A DNA stretch of 64,000 bases, from positions 14,096,466-14,160,465 of the forward strand of contig NC_092322.1 of the NCBI RefSeq assembly GCF_036785885.1. The letters run 5' to 3'. The translations under genes and the position numbers were made by a program. The notes under the pieces are model-generated. The model saw only the letters and a list, made by a program, of their open reading frames with translations, ran no database searches and had not been told where the DNA came from. This DNA comes from Coffea arabica. Its lineage: Eukaryota; Streptophyta; Magnoliopsida; Gentianales; Rubiaceae. This document shows positions 13,093-24,409 of this stretch, piece after piece (within the stretch, counting starts at the first letter, position 1; the number at the start of each line of letters is the position of its first letter).

Positions 13093-14865
13093 GACTTCAC
13101 TTGAGATGGGTAGTTTTATGAAAGGTAAAAACTTTAAGTTGTTTTTCTCTAATGGGCTTTGTTTTGATATTTATGGGTTTAGTAAAGTTTTATGCTTCTC
13201 ACCCAATTTACTATTTAGCCACTTTTTCCCCCTTTTTCTCTTTAAAAAAAATTCCCTTTTTTTTTTTTTTTTTTTTTGGGCTGGTGAAGTGAAAGTGAAG
13301 GAGAGATGAATTTATTAGGGTTTGGGAAAAGAGATAAAGACTCAAGAGGCAAGGTTCACGTGTGGGGTCATGGTAGATAGGATTGATGATATGTCAAGAA
13401 ATGGTTGGTTGGAGTGGTAAAAAGTTGAATTTTCCATTTTCACTTTTACTTTGACTTTTCTTACTAAGCAATTAAATTTTGACGGCTAGGCAATTTGCAA
13501 TTTTTTTTTTTTTTGATGGGGTGGGGCGGTAATTGGGATATTGTTGGTGGAGTCCATTCAAATCAATCTATTACTACTATTAGGGGGAAGACAACTAGGA
13601 ATATAAAGTTATGGAGTGTTGGGAAAGGGTGTGAGGTCAAAAAGGGTGGAAAGGGAAAGAAAGGAGAAAGATGAAAAGAAGAAGTTGGAATGAAGATAAT
13701 TTCGCTTTGATTTTAACACTTGGGGTCATTGTGGAGGCATCTAATCCAATCTACGTGTGGAAGATAGAGATGAGATGATGAGAGGGAGATTTGTCATACA
13801 TATCTTCTTATATTATTGTAGTATAGTTGTAATAAACATTGGTGTGTCATGAAACTTTGAGAGTATTTTATGTCAAGTTGAGATTTGTAGGATTGTCATT
13901 GTATGGGGTGGGAGATAATAAGTCGGCCCACATGGCCGCAGTTTTGCCTTTGAAGCTTTGCTTCTTTTCACACTTTTGGTTTGCCAATTACCATATGGTC
14001 TTTGATCCATTTTGGCATGAGTGACATCCGATAGAGACTAATTTGTTTACATTTTTTTATTCTAAATTGCCTTTTATGCGGACAAGGGATAATACCAGGT
14101 TCCTCTTAATATCACCGGACAGCTTTAAGGTTTTAAAAACATCATTTACCTTTTTTTGCTCTTGTTGTTTGTGTAATAAAATTTCTAAATTATCCTTTCG
14201 CTCATTCTGCTAAATAAAAATACTTCATAACCACTTTGTTTGCTCCAAGAAAATCCACCGCCTGAAAAACAATCTCTAGCAGTACCACTATATCACAAAT
14301 CTATAGACCACGACAATATAAATTTGAAAAATAAAATAGATATTTGTAAATTCATAGAAATCTAAGTTCAAATTTGGAATATAAGTGAAAAATAGAGTCT
14401 AGAAGTGTAATTTTATCTAAATTTGACAACACTAACATAGTGATCAATCATTAGTCAACGACAATCAAAGTCCATTGAAGGGCGGTTAGTAATTATAGAG
14501 GTGATTAAACATGATTAGAGGACTGGAGATAATCAAAACTACATCATTTTGAGATGGATTTTGATAGAAATAATGGTTGAAATTGACGAAAGGATTAGAA
14601 ATAGACATTATCATAAATTAAAGGACTAAAAAATGTACGAATATTAGTTGGAGGGTTGAAAGCGTACGAGCTTAGTAGTTCGGGACTTTCTAGATTTTTT
14701 ATCCAAAAAGAAATGTTACTTACATACCTCTATTTGATAACCACAGATCCTCGCTACATTAAATCGTCCAAAGACGCAATAAAAATTAAGATGACAAGAG
14801 TACGTGAATATCATTTTATCAAAGAAAAAAAAAGGTAAAGGCTGCACATTAATTTTTCTTGCGCC

Positions 14866-15028
14866 TTTTTTTAGAATTAATATTCTATACACTAACAGTA
14901 TATATACGTACTCAATTGGATGAATGATATATAATTTGAATTTAAAATCCAAATTTTATACATGTATCACGCATTTAACCGTCATAATATGTACACTGTT
15001 AGAGTATATAAGATTTACTCTTTTTTTA
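14866..15028. mobile_element. MITE-like element, same family as 21660-21829
   Basis: Inverted ends carry CTATACACTAACAG on the left and ACACTGTTAGAGTATATA on the right. The inner order (TGAATGA, AATTTGAATTTAAAA, CATGTATCACGCATTTAAC) matches the 21660-21829 element step for step. Exact ends and target duplication are eroded. Confidence 0.55.
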
Positions 15029-17235
15029 ACGCGTTCATGTATCATGCTTGGAGGCTTGAAGCTGCTGGTATTTGGGTCCAATGAACTTGATCAAATCCAA
15101 CCATTGACTTTAACAAATTCTCCAAAAGCCATCATGGCCTGGACAGAAAAAGGGCTGGACTAATCATTTGAGCTATCTTTATAGAAATGGTTTTGGAAAT
15201 TCATAATCTAAAGCCTTAAGGTGTCATTTTCAATTTCCATGTTGCCAAACAGTGAAGTAATTATCTTTGGCCCCTTCTTTTCTACCACTAGAAGTGCAAT
15301 TTGTGATGGCTGTCCTTAGATATTTCCAACACGGTACAATTTCAATTTGTGAGGGCTGTTTTGATTGTGACCGGCCAATTTGTGAGGCTTCTTTACCTCA
15401 CTTTTCCTTTTGACAACTATAATAGGGATTTTGACATTCCCATTGAAAGTGCCAAAGGAAATTATTACATGATAATTGTGACTGTTGTTCATTCTTCTGA
15501 AGCATGATTTTTTTTTTTACTTTGGTCAAGGATAAGGACAAAGAAAGAAAGGCATAAAGTGCGAGGTAAAGAGAATTGACCATTCTTAATCAATCAAGAA
15601 AACCATATATTTTTACAAAAAAAAAAAAGAACCCTATTTTCATTGGCAATTCGTGCATCACACAATGCCTTTCAAGCCACTACTTCAATTAGCAACTTTA
15701 AAGTTGTTACTCCACTTAGTGACTTTAAAGTTCCACCTTCCTAGTGCAATGCTATTGAGCAATACTTAAGACCACATAACTCACAAGCAGTTATAAAATT
15801 GAACATGGATTCTGGGATAACTTACAGTAGTGTTGTGAGGAAGAAGCCAATTGTCCAAATTTAGCTTTATACTTTTGTCGGTGTAGGTTTATATTTTTTG
15901 AAAGAAAATACTCGTATATGTTATTTTATACCAAAGACTTTTTTTTTCATTTTTTGGTATTACTAACAATACATGCTGCATCTTTTGGTTTTTAACTTCT
16001 TAAAACCCCTTGTAGTTATTGAATGTGATTTGTCAACTAAAGATTGAACTAATTACCTTCATTGATCTAAGTGTCACATGTAATTATGGCAATAAATATA
16101 CACTGTGAAGCTAAATTGGTTCAAACTTAATTTGCCCCTAACACAAATTTTCAATATGTTTGGTGAAAATTTGGTAGCATAATCACGGATCCAAAAGTGT
16201 TTAATAACCTTTAGACAACCTTTTAGGTATAGTGATTAACCTTTTGATGAGGGGTTTAAGGATTTAATTTTCAAGAACCATACTCTGATGTTACAAGAGC
16301 TTATTTTTTAGTCTGAATTTCATTGGAAGTTTATTTATTTATTTATTTTTACATTAATTTCATTTGAAGTTTTGATGCTCCCCCTTGAATCTTTCCTTCA
16401 AAGTTTAACTCGCAAAAATTACTGTATGGCAAAAATAACTCCCTTGAATCTACCATAACCCGTTGTATTTTTTTTAATTTATACTTTTTCAAATTTGAAA
16501 TTTAATTTTGCTTCAATGCATTAAAAATCCCATGAAAATTGCACTTTTCAACCACTAGAATGAATGTAAAGCCCCTTTGCTTGCATAAATAGATTCCCTC
16601 AAACTTTGGTAAAACTCAATCCATGATATTATATCTTCAATTTACAAAAGGAAAAAATTCAGCAAGTTTCCCTTGAGGTTTTTTTACAATTTCAATTGGT
16701 ACCCTTAAGGCTTCAAATATCATCATGTTTGCTTTCTTTTATATTGAGTTTCAATATAACAAATTCAACCCGTCGACACAAAAAAACTTCATGCAAAATG
16801 CTAACAAATACTTGTCCAAATTACCTTTGCGTGTGACGCACGTTAAATTCAATATAACAGAATTAACTAAGAAAAAGATTTGTGAGGCAAAAAAAAAAGA
16901 ATAAAAAGTTAATTACTTGCCATAGACAAAATCACTTTTTCTTTTTCCCTTGTTGAAAGAAAAATTTTAAACTTTATTAGGTGCTAAAAAATTTTAAACC
17001 TTGGGAGGGAGAAAATGAGAATCGGACCTGTTAAAGCAAGTCTCAAAAACGAGCGCACGCAGGTTAAATTAAACAGGAACAGATTTGGTGCTCGTTGGGC
17101 CGTAGTGCATGTCAAATTGGTTGGCCAAGACACGCCCAAAACCCATGAAGAATATGGGCTTAAATCATCCCACCACGCTTTCTAAACCCATTCACTCTGA
17201 GTCAAAACCAGTCCATCTGCAACCGTTTTTCGTTA

Positions 17236-17493
17236 CTCCTTCCGCCCAACTATTTTGTTACATTTCAAGAATTTAACTGTTTAAAAATAGCAATTTGATT
17301 GTGCTGTTTGTATTTTTTTTAATTTTATTTTCATAAATTCAAATTTTGAATTTAAATGATGACATGCATATGATTAAAGGAAGGAATTATATTAAAAGAA
17401 AAAAATTAAAAATTGTTAACTTTCTCAATGTGACAAATATTTTGGCACATTTCAAAATAGAAAATATAACACTCTTAATGAAACGAAGGGAAT
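17236..17493. mobile_element. Stowaway-like MITE
   Basis: The left end reads TA-CTCCTTCCGCCCAAC and the right end, inverted, reads TA-TTCCCTTCGTTTCATT. Both are variants of the CTCCCTCCG-type terminus with a TA target site. Subterminal TTACATTTC on the left pairs with GCACATTTC on the right in direct, not inverted, sense, so the fit is imperfect. Length is about 258 bp. Confidence 0.5.
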
Positions 17494-18328
17494 AATATCT
17501 TCAAGGCTTGGCTAACGGATACTCAAAATTGCAACTGAGAGGAGTCTCAAATTAACAATACAACTACGGCACCGATTTTTTTTTTTTTCCGTAGCACCAG
17601 TAAGAAAAAATCATCCTTTTTTTAGTAGAAATAAGAAAACCCTCAAAATTCAATTATTTGGATTATTTACTCCTTCTGTTCCACAAAGACAGGCCTACTT
17701 CTACTTTGTACAGTTGAAGTAGTTAAAACATTCATTATTGCTTCTTAATTTCTTGATATACCTCTCGAGTAGTACTAGTTTAAGTGTTATATTTATGAAT
17801 TTTTCTAACAAGTGCCCCCTAGAGGGTTTCGTTAACACACTTATCATTCACCTAATCTATTATATATATATATAGACACACACATACTAACAATTGTTAT
17901 CCTCCTTTACATTTATATAATTTTTCTATTTAATCTTATCTACCCTCTTTTGTATTTATTTATTTTTTTCTAATTTATCTTATATTTTTAAAAAATATAA
18001 CACATGAAATATATCTTGGACCGACCTTATATTTATTATTGCAACTAGAATACCTGACTCATGGAGTAGCATAAATACCAATAAAGATGCGCATTAAATA
18101 TGGATATAATAGTAAAATGATAAACTACGTACCTTTCTGAAAGAAAGAAAGTGAGCATAAAATAAAGGGAAAAGGAAAGCGAAGCTATATTCGATGAAGG
18201 GCGTGTCAAGTAGGGAAACCAGTAAAATTTATGCTCCACTCTTTTCTTTTTGAGTCTCTATATTCTTTACGTTATGTTTTCCATCTTTTGGACTTTTTTC
18301 CCTGCCTTAGGCCCTTAGCCGGTTGCCT

Positions 18329-18334
18329 TATAAA
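18329..18334 (+). promoter_or_regulatory. probable TATA box of BOLA2
   Basis: TATAAA within CCTTATAAACCC, 84 bp upstream of the ATG at 18418. The spacing suits a leader of about 50 nt. Confidence 0.5.
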
Positions 18335-18417
18335 CCCTTAAAAAAAGAAAGAAAAGTAGGCACTGTGGTAAATATTAAGCTAAAGCTTATTATTGACACT
18401 TGACAGAGAAGACGAAG

Positions 18418-20859
18418 ATGGGGGTCACGAAAGAGCAGGTTGAATCTTCCCTCAAATCCAAACTCAGCCCTTCTCATCTTGTAAGCCTCTCCGTTTATAT
18501 CTCTATTTTATTTATGCTATACTGTATTTGCATGCATCTGTTTATATGCCTGTCCAAGTTTCAATCTTTTTTTAGTTAACATGTATTAAATTTCATCATG
18601 GAGTAGTGTAATTTTTTTTTTTGTTGTAAATGGTTATTGCTTAAATGGGGGTTTTTTGGCTTATTGATAGAATGTTAATAGAGTATTTCAGGCAAGCATC
18701 CGAAAGGGTTTTTAGTTTTGGTGCTTTAATCTTGAAAAGGGGAGAGAGATTTGGAACTGGTTGGTCTTTGGGCTGATTTTTAAATGAGTTTTTAGTTTGA
18801 TTAAAAGGGCATGTTGATTTGTGCAATTTTCTCTTTGGTTTAATAGAGTTTGATTCGTGGTATGAGAAATTAGGATGCAATTTAATATGATTGTTAAAGG
18901 ATAGGTGGTGCTGATTATCGAACTATTCCACTAACTTTTTGCAATCAATTACAGAAGGATGTAGCTCTGTTCTTGCATACGTTTCTTATCGTGTTTAATA
19001 TGAGGTTCATTTTGCTTGGATATAGTGGTAAATGTGTAAGGAGCTGGTCTTTCATATGTTCTTGTGAAAAACTCTCAAATCATAGCTTGGCAATTGTTTC
19101 TGAAGAACTTTCTGAAAAGGTATTTTGTTCAGCACATTAGTGCTTTAGGACCAGTGATGTGGGGATTAGGGTGACATTCTCAGTTTTTATCCATTCATCA
19201 TAAATGGGTTTGGTTGACTGAAAAACCTGAATGCATGTGAATTGGTCACCAGTTGCAGTGCAGTGGATTTGTGGATTTTGAATTGTGATCTCTCTAATCT
19301 TGTGATCTAGCTAAGTCCTTTTTAGCACAACAAAAGCTTGTAAAACCAAAAAGATTAACTTGACTGGGAAGAAAATGTGTATAAACAACAATAGAAAGAT
19401 GAAACTTCTCCAACTCATCACTGCACTATCTAATGCTGCTCTATCATCTTTGTCCCCTTCTTCTTAGATAAAACTGATGAGGGAAAATATGTGGTTCTTA
19501 GAACTTGTCTTTGACTCCAATGGGAGACATATGGTTGAGGTGTGGATGAAGCACTTGAATTTTAACTGTTCTATTGAGGGGATGGATGAATGAAGTTTGG
19601 ATAATCAGGTTCACTTGAATAGGATTTGACTAATACAGAATTAGACAAAGAAAATAACTAGAAAAGATCCTGAAGTTATATAACTTCGACGCATGATATT
19701 TGATAACCCTTTGTAGTGTATGGCTCCATTCTGAACCAGGCTATTTCTTGTCATTAGCATCTGAAGCTGAATTCATTGCAAAGCATGGGATTTTGAGGCT
19801 TTCTTTATGATTTAGTTATTTGATGTCTCCCTCACTCTCACATGAGTGCCAAGTAAATGGGATGCAGCCAAAATGCCAGTAGCCCTTGAAAGATGTTAAA
19901 TTTTCTGGTCATATATTTTAAGAAAGGTGATAAAGAAATTTTCAATAAAAAGCTACAAGACTTTTATGAATTTCATTTCCAATTCCCAAGTCACGCTTTA
20001 TTGCGTATATGTGCTCCTTGATGCCCAAATTCTGATATTTAGGGGTATTTGACTTATACTTTGGACCACCATTTTCATGCTGCCATTTTCATGCTGCCTA
20101 CTGGAACCTTCAGATTTGTTACTTAAATAGGTCACAATTAGCTCTTACTTTTTGTTTTTTGGTTGCTACAGTTCTGTGTTTATCCTGATCTTTATGGTTT
20201 TAAATTGTGGGAGTCCAGTTTTAAGCCACTCCAGCAGTTAAGGTTTTGCTTGTTTTGACCATTTTTATCACCTTAACCATGGAATGGCCATCATGAGTAA
20301 TAGTGCATGTCTGCTGAAATAAATATTTATTCTTGGCTAGGCTTCTTCACTACAAACACAATTTCCCATGCATTTCCTAATAAAAGGGCTAAGTTGGTAA
20401 GAGTTGCCGTGTTCAAGCACACAAACCATGATTCTCTCCCATTGTCCAGTTAAAAACTTCATTTAGTAGCTTTGTTTGTCCTTTTTTTCACCTTTCTTCT
20501 TTGCCTAGATGTGAATTATATTGTATCTCTAACTCAATTTGTCGGACAATTTAATTTCAGGAAGTAGTTGATGTCTCTGGTGGGTAAGTTTCTTTCTTTT
20601 GAAAAATTTCATGAGATATGTTTATGAATTAGTTATTCAGTGACAAAATTGTTTATTCATCAGATGTGGTGCGAAGTTTACCGTTGAGATTGTGTCTGAA
20701 CAATTTGAAGGGAAAAGGCTACTCGAGAGGCACAGAATGGTGAATGCTGCACTGTCTGAGGAGTTGAAGGAAATTCATGCTCTCTCTATATCAAAAGCTC
20801 TCACTCCAAATCAGTGGGAACAGCAGCAAGAATCTGAAAAATCTCAAGCAGCAGTTTGA
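18418..20859 (+). CDS. BOLA2: BolA-like protein 2
   Basis: Three exons, 18418-18480, 20561-20583 (only 23 nt) and 20664-20859, give 93 aa, matching the Arabidopsis BOLA2 length. The protein begins MGVTKEQVESSL and contains the BolA fold signature with SGGCGAKF and FEGKRLLERHRMVNAAL. Cys30 and His52 are the candidate Fe-S ligands when it pairs with a monothiol glutaredoxin. The short N-terminus has no obvious transit peptide, so cytosolic or nuclear location is expected. Known family role: partner of GRXS17-type glutaredoxins in Fe-S/redox handling. The first intron is 2.08 kb. FBN5 follows on the same strand 1.4 kb downstream. Splice sites are canonical (CTT|GTAAGC, CAG|GAA, GG|GTAAGT, CAG|ATG). 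Confidence 0.95.
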
Positions 20860-21193
20860 AGTTTGCTCCTCACGGCATTTGCCAGCTAGAAAAAACTGAT
20901 GTCTCGTGCGTTACACTACAGCTTCTTTCGTGAAAAAGACTGCACCTTTAGATCCTTCCTACAAATCTTAGCATGATGCTCCTCAATTTAAATCTTGAAT
21001 ACCGTTTGTCATTTTGGTAGTAAATCTTCTAGCAGCGATAAAGCTTTTTTGATCAGAATAAACTTGGCTTAGTGCATAAATTTAACAGTCTGGTCTTGAG
21101 ATATGACGAAGACATGAATAAATTCAATGAGAGGTGACAGGTGATGATGATCTTTTGGCATGCATTAATTGATGGTCTGGATTTCCTCCTTTT

Positions 21194-21405
21194 CAGATTA
21201 TGGAGTCTAACAGCAAATTAGCAGTTGCAACTTGTGTAGCACTTTCAATTCAGAGTCAGACGTTAAAAAAATATCAATTCTCAAATTTGGCACCTTAAAA
21301 GTCATAATATAATCAGTCAAAGCCCTAAGAGTTTCGAAATTTCTTTTCCTTGAGAACACAACTTCAAATGCAGGGTAAAACTTGCCTGATCAAGAGTAAA
21401 ATTTG
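21194..21405 (+). repeat. duplicated segment, copy 1 (no insertion)
   Basis: It starts CAGATTATGGAGTCTAA and runs through GCACTTTCAATTCAGAGTCAG and TTCGAAATTTCTTTTCCTTG to AACTTCAAATGCAG. The same string of blocks recurs at 21601-22005 in the same orientation. Confidence 0.8.
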
Positions 21406-21600
21406 CTTGGTGGGCCAATTGCTACATTATGTGGCTCTCCAAAAAAAAAAAAAAAAAATTCAGACGGGAGTATAGTGCACCTGTCTGGTCAGATGGTGCT
21501 TCAGTTCCCGTCAGTCTTCCTATATGCTCAGTTGGACCCTCTTTTAGAATAGGCTAAAGTAGGAGTAGAAGTAGGTGTAAAGTAGAATATTGACAACTGT

Positions 21601-22005
21601 CAGATTTATGGAGTCTAATAGCAAATTAGCAATTGCAACTTGTGTAGCATTTTCAATTAGGGTTAATCTTTTCTATACTGATAGGATTAATCTTATGCTA
21701 TACACTGTCAGTTTTAGATGAATGACAATTATACAAAATCTAAATTTGAAATTTAACTTTTGCACATGAGTCATGAATTTAACGATAAAAATGTATACAC
21801 TGTCAGTGTATATAAAATTTACCCTTTCATCAATTAAGAGTCAGAAGTTCAAAAAAATTATCAATTCTCAAATTCGCCACCTTAAAAGTCATAGTATAAC
21901 CAGCCGAAGGTCCATTTGCTTTTCGAAATTTCTTTTCCTTAAGAACGCAACTTCAAATGCAGAGGTATGAAAATCAGCCTGATCCAGAGGTACATTGGTG
22001 TGGGC
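21601..22005 (+). repeat. duplicated segment, copy 2 (carries a MITE)
   Basis: It repeats the copy-1 blocks (CAGATTTATGGAGTCTAATA, TTGCAACTTGTGTAGCA, TTCGAAATTTCTTTTCCTTA, AACTTCAAATGCAG) but is split between TTTTCAATTA and AGAGTCAG by the element at 21660-21829. It leads directly into the FBN5 5' region. Confidence 0.8.
21660..21829. mobile_element. MITE inserted in the duplicated segment
   Basis: The element is about 170 bp, flanked by TCAATTA on both sides (21653-21659 and 21830-21836). The left end reads GGGTTAATCTTTTCTATACTGA; the right end, inverted, reads AGGGTAAATTTTATATACAC. Inner inverted motifs are CTATACACTGTCAG and ACACTGTCAGTGTATA. The uninterrupted site survives in the paralogous copy at 21194-21405, which proves an insertion. 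Confidence 0.75.
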
Positions 22006-22287
22006 TGTGGTGTGCATGAAATCCAACTATCTTTATACATCCAGTACAAAAGCCTCAAAGCCCGTGAAAACGTCCATCAAAATAGGGGTCAGGATTTTCT
22101 AATGGTACAGTCTGAAAGTAATAGTCCTCAAATTTTGAGCAGATCAGATGCATAGAAAAGTCATAGTTGGGACAGTGGTACACCGTGCAAGATAAAACTC
22201 TCCTGCCAAAGGTTCTAGTTCCTCAAACCACCCAGTGTCTCAAAAGGTTCGGGAAGCTAAAACGAAGATTCAAACTGATTTGGAGCA

Positions 22288-24409
22288 ATGGCCACAAAGC
22301 TTATCCACCCTCCAAAATCAGCTCCAAATTTGTTTCATCCAATAGCAAGCAGTGCCGTGAAGATAATGAGAGCTCACAAAGCTCTCTCAGCCACTCACTC
22401 AAGTCACAAAAACTGCAGTAGATTTAGTGAATATCCCTTTGGACTAAGAACCATTGTTTCAACCAAAGCTACTGAAAAAAGTTTTGGAGTTGAAGTTCAG
22501 GATGAGAAGCAGACAATTCAGCAAACTAAACAATCCCTTTATGATGCACTACAAGGTATGCTCTCCTGTTTTGAGACTTCCAGTTGAATCTTGAAATCCC
22601 TTAGTTGTCGATTGTTTGCTTCGCTGCGTTGCCTACCTTCTGAAATGAATGTATGGGAATTTAAACATGTCACTCAAGGCATCAACAGAGGGATTTTCGG
22701 AGTTTCATCGGAAAAGAAAGCCGAGATTACAAGACTGATAGAGCTGCTGGAGTCTCAAAATCCAAGTCCAGAACCAACTATGAATATAGAGAAGGTGAGG
22801 TCTGTACTAGTTGGAATCATGTAGGAATCGCACTTGTTGCTGGTCTAACTTTGTATTCAAGAATCTTAAGTTGGTGATATTGTCATCGTTTGGAAGATGG
22901 GAGGAACTTGGAAGCTTGTTTACAGCACCATCACCATCCTGGGGTCAAAAAGAACCAAACTAGGATTGAGAGACTTCATTAGCTTGGGAGATTTCTTCCA
23001 GGACATTGATACAGTTGAGGTATATCTACACTATTTATCAGTAAGAACTTTTTTTTTCATTTTTAAACCATATCAATTAATTGAACTACGAGGAGAGGAA
23101 TACCTTGATCAAATGCAAGATAATCCAACTTGTTGAGGGGTTGCCTTAATCGCTAGGTAATGTTTTGTTCATCTATTCCTGTTTTTGGTGGTTCATTAGT
23201 TTATTTCTTAAAGGTAAGGCTGTCAACATGCATCGCCCGTATGTTTATGCAAGCGCTCAAAAACCAAAACGATAATCCAAATAAGCTTTTGTCAGACCCA
23301 TAATATCTTTGGCCTTTGAACTTGTACTGCTGGTCTTTGAGCCAGAAATAGTGCGATGAGGAAATCATGTTCGTAAATTGTCCATCAATAGAATTATACA
23401 GTTCCGGGCTTCTAGCAAATTTTCGCTCATCTTCCGTAAAAATATATAGACCAGAAACAAGTAAAATTCATCTTTTAGCCTCCATACTGTTCAGCATTGC
23501 TCAGGCAGTTGGCCTTATTCTCTTACTCTAGAATCTTATTAAACTCTTTCATCTTCTGGTTGCAAATGGAGGGGAAAGCAGTCAATGTGATTGAGTTCAG
23601 CGCTAAAGGTCTCAATTTGTTCCGGGGGCAGCTAAAAGTTGAAGCAACTTTCAAGATTGCTTCTAAATCAGTTAAGCTTCCATCTGCTTTTCCGGCTACT
23701 TTGTACTGCTGAAACGTTCATTTTCTTGAAGCCTCATTTTGGATCTTGAAATTTCGTTTACTGACAAAATGTTAAACTAGTTCTCCATGAATTCAAGTAA
23801 TTAGCTCTTGTGATTGTTGTTTATAAATCATTTTTGGACTTGCTTTTATTTCCCAAAAATAAATAAAATAAAATAAAATCCTTTTCCATAGTGAATTGCA
23901 GGCCTTCAATCAGGAACTTTGCATTAAAGATGCTAACCACATTTATTATGTTTTGCTCACAGAGGGTTGATATACGGTATGAAAATTCTACAATCACTCC
24001 TGAACAGGTAAATATAGTTCTAGTCCACCATTAAATTCAAAAGACCGAGCAGTAAAGAAATGCTGTTACTTGAATCTGCCTTTCAACCCGAAACTGTACT
24101 TACAATGGATGACTTATCAGTGGCTTATTTTCCATGCAACAGCTGATGAATCTATTTGAGAAAAACTACGATCTTCTTCTCAGCATTTTCAACCCAGAAG
24201 GCTGGTTGAATATCACGTATCCTTTCTTATTGGATTCAATAGAAATAAAGACAAAATATTTCTTTTTTGGGTTCTGTAATATTTTGCAAATGAGAAAAAA
24301 CCATATGCTAAAATGCTTCATCCTTGACTGTTTTCCTAGATATGTAGATGAAAATTTAAGAATAGGAAGGGATGACAAGGGCAATATCTTTGTATTAGAG
24401 AGATCATGA
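22288..24409 (+). CDS. FBN5: plastid fibrillin 5 (plastid-lipid-associated protein PAP7-like)
   Basis: Seven exons: 22288-22555, 22679-22794, 22897-23019, 23572-23670, 23963-24007, 24143-24216 and 24340-24409, giving 264 aa. The first about 65 residues are Ser/Ala/Lys/His-rich and low in acids, a typical chloroplast transit peptide. The PAP/fibrillin domain follows (about 80-262), with [45 protein letters not shown], a lipocalin-like core, [18 protein letters not shown] and the terminal [14 protein letters not shown]. These blocks are characteristic of fibrillin 5, which in Arabidopsis binds solanesyl diphosphate synthases and supports plastoquinone-9 synthesis at the plastid. Immediate proximity to BOLA2 on the same strand is also seen in Arabidopsis (from memory) and supports the call. 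The exon 3 acceptor (GGAAG|ATG) and exon 4 acceptor (GGAG|GGG) are weak but keep frame and homology. Confidence 0.9.

Larger units (their letters stand above)
13093..18417. other. intergenic region with MITE-like elements
   Basis: No coding exon is recognised over 5.3 kb. It contains the trihelix promoter at the left end (CT/T-rich around 13200-13280), MITE-like elements at about 14866-15028 and 17236-17493, and the BOLA2 promoter at the right end. The open frames here are short and antisense or random-looking. Confidence 0.5.
20860..22287. other. BOLA2-FBN5 spacer carrying a segmental duplication
   Basis: This includes the BOLA2 3' UTR at the left and the FBN5 leader at the right. Two direct copies of a segment of about 210 bp occupy most of it (about 21194-21405 and 21601-22005), the second interrupted by a MITE. 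An A-run lies at about 21441-21458. Confidence 0.65.

Noticed and set aside
12854-13309. Long proline/serine-rich open frames on the plus strand (also 12873-13094)
   Set aside because: They are the complement of the Gly-rich first exon of the trihelix gene on the minus strand; the low-complexity tract keeps several frames open.
17668-18030. Second Stowaway-like element starting TACTCCTTCTGTTCCACAAAG
   Set aside because: Only a left terminus is convincing; no matching inverted right end with a TA site was found.
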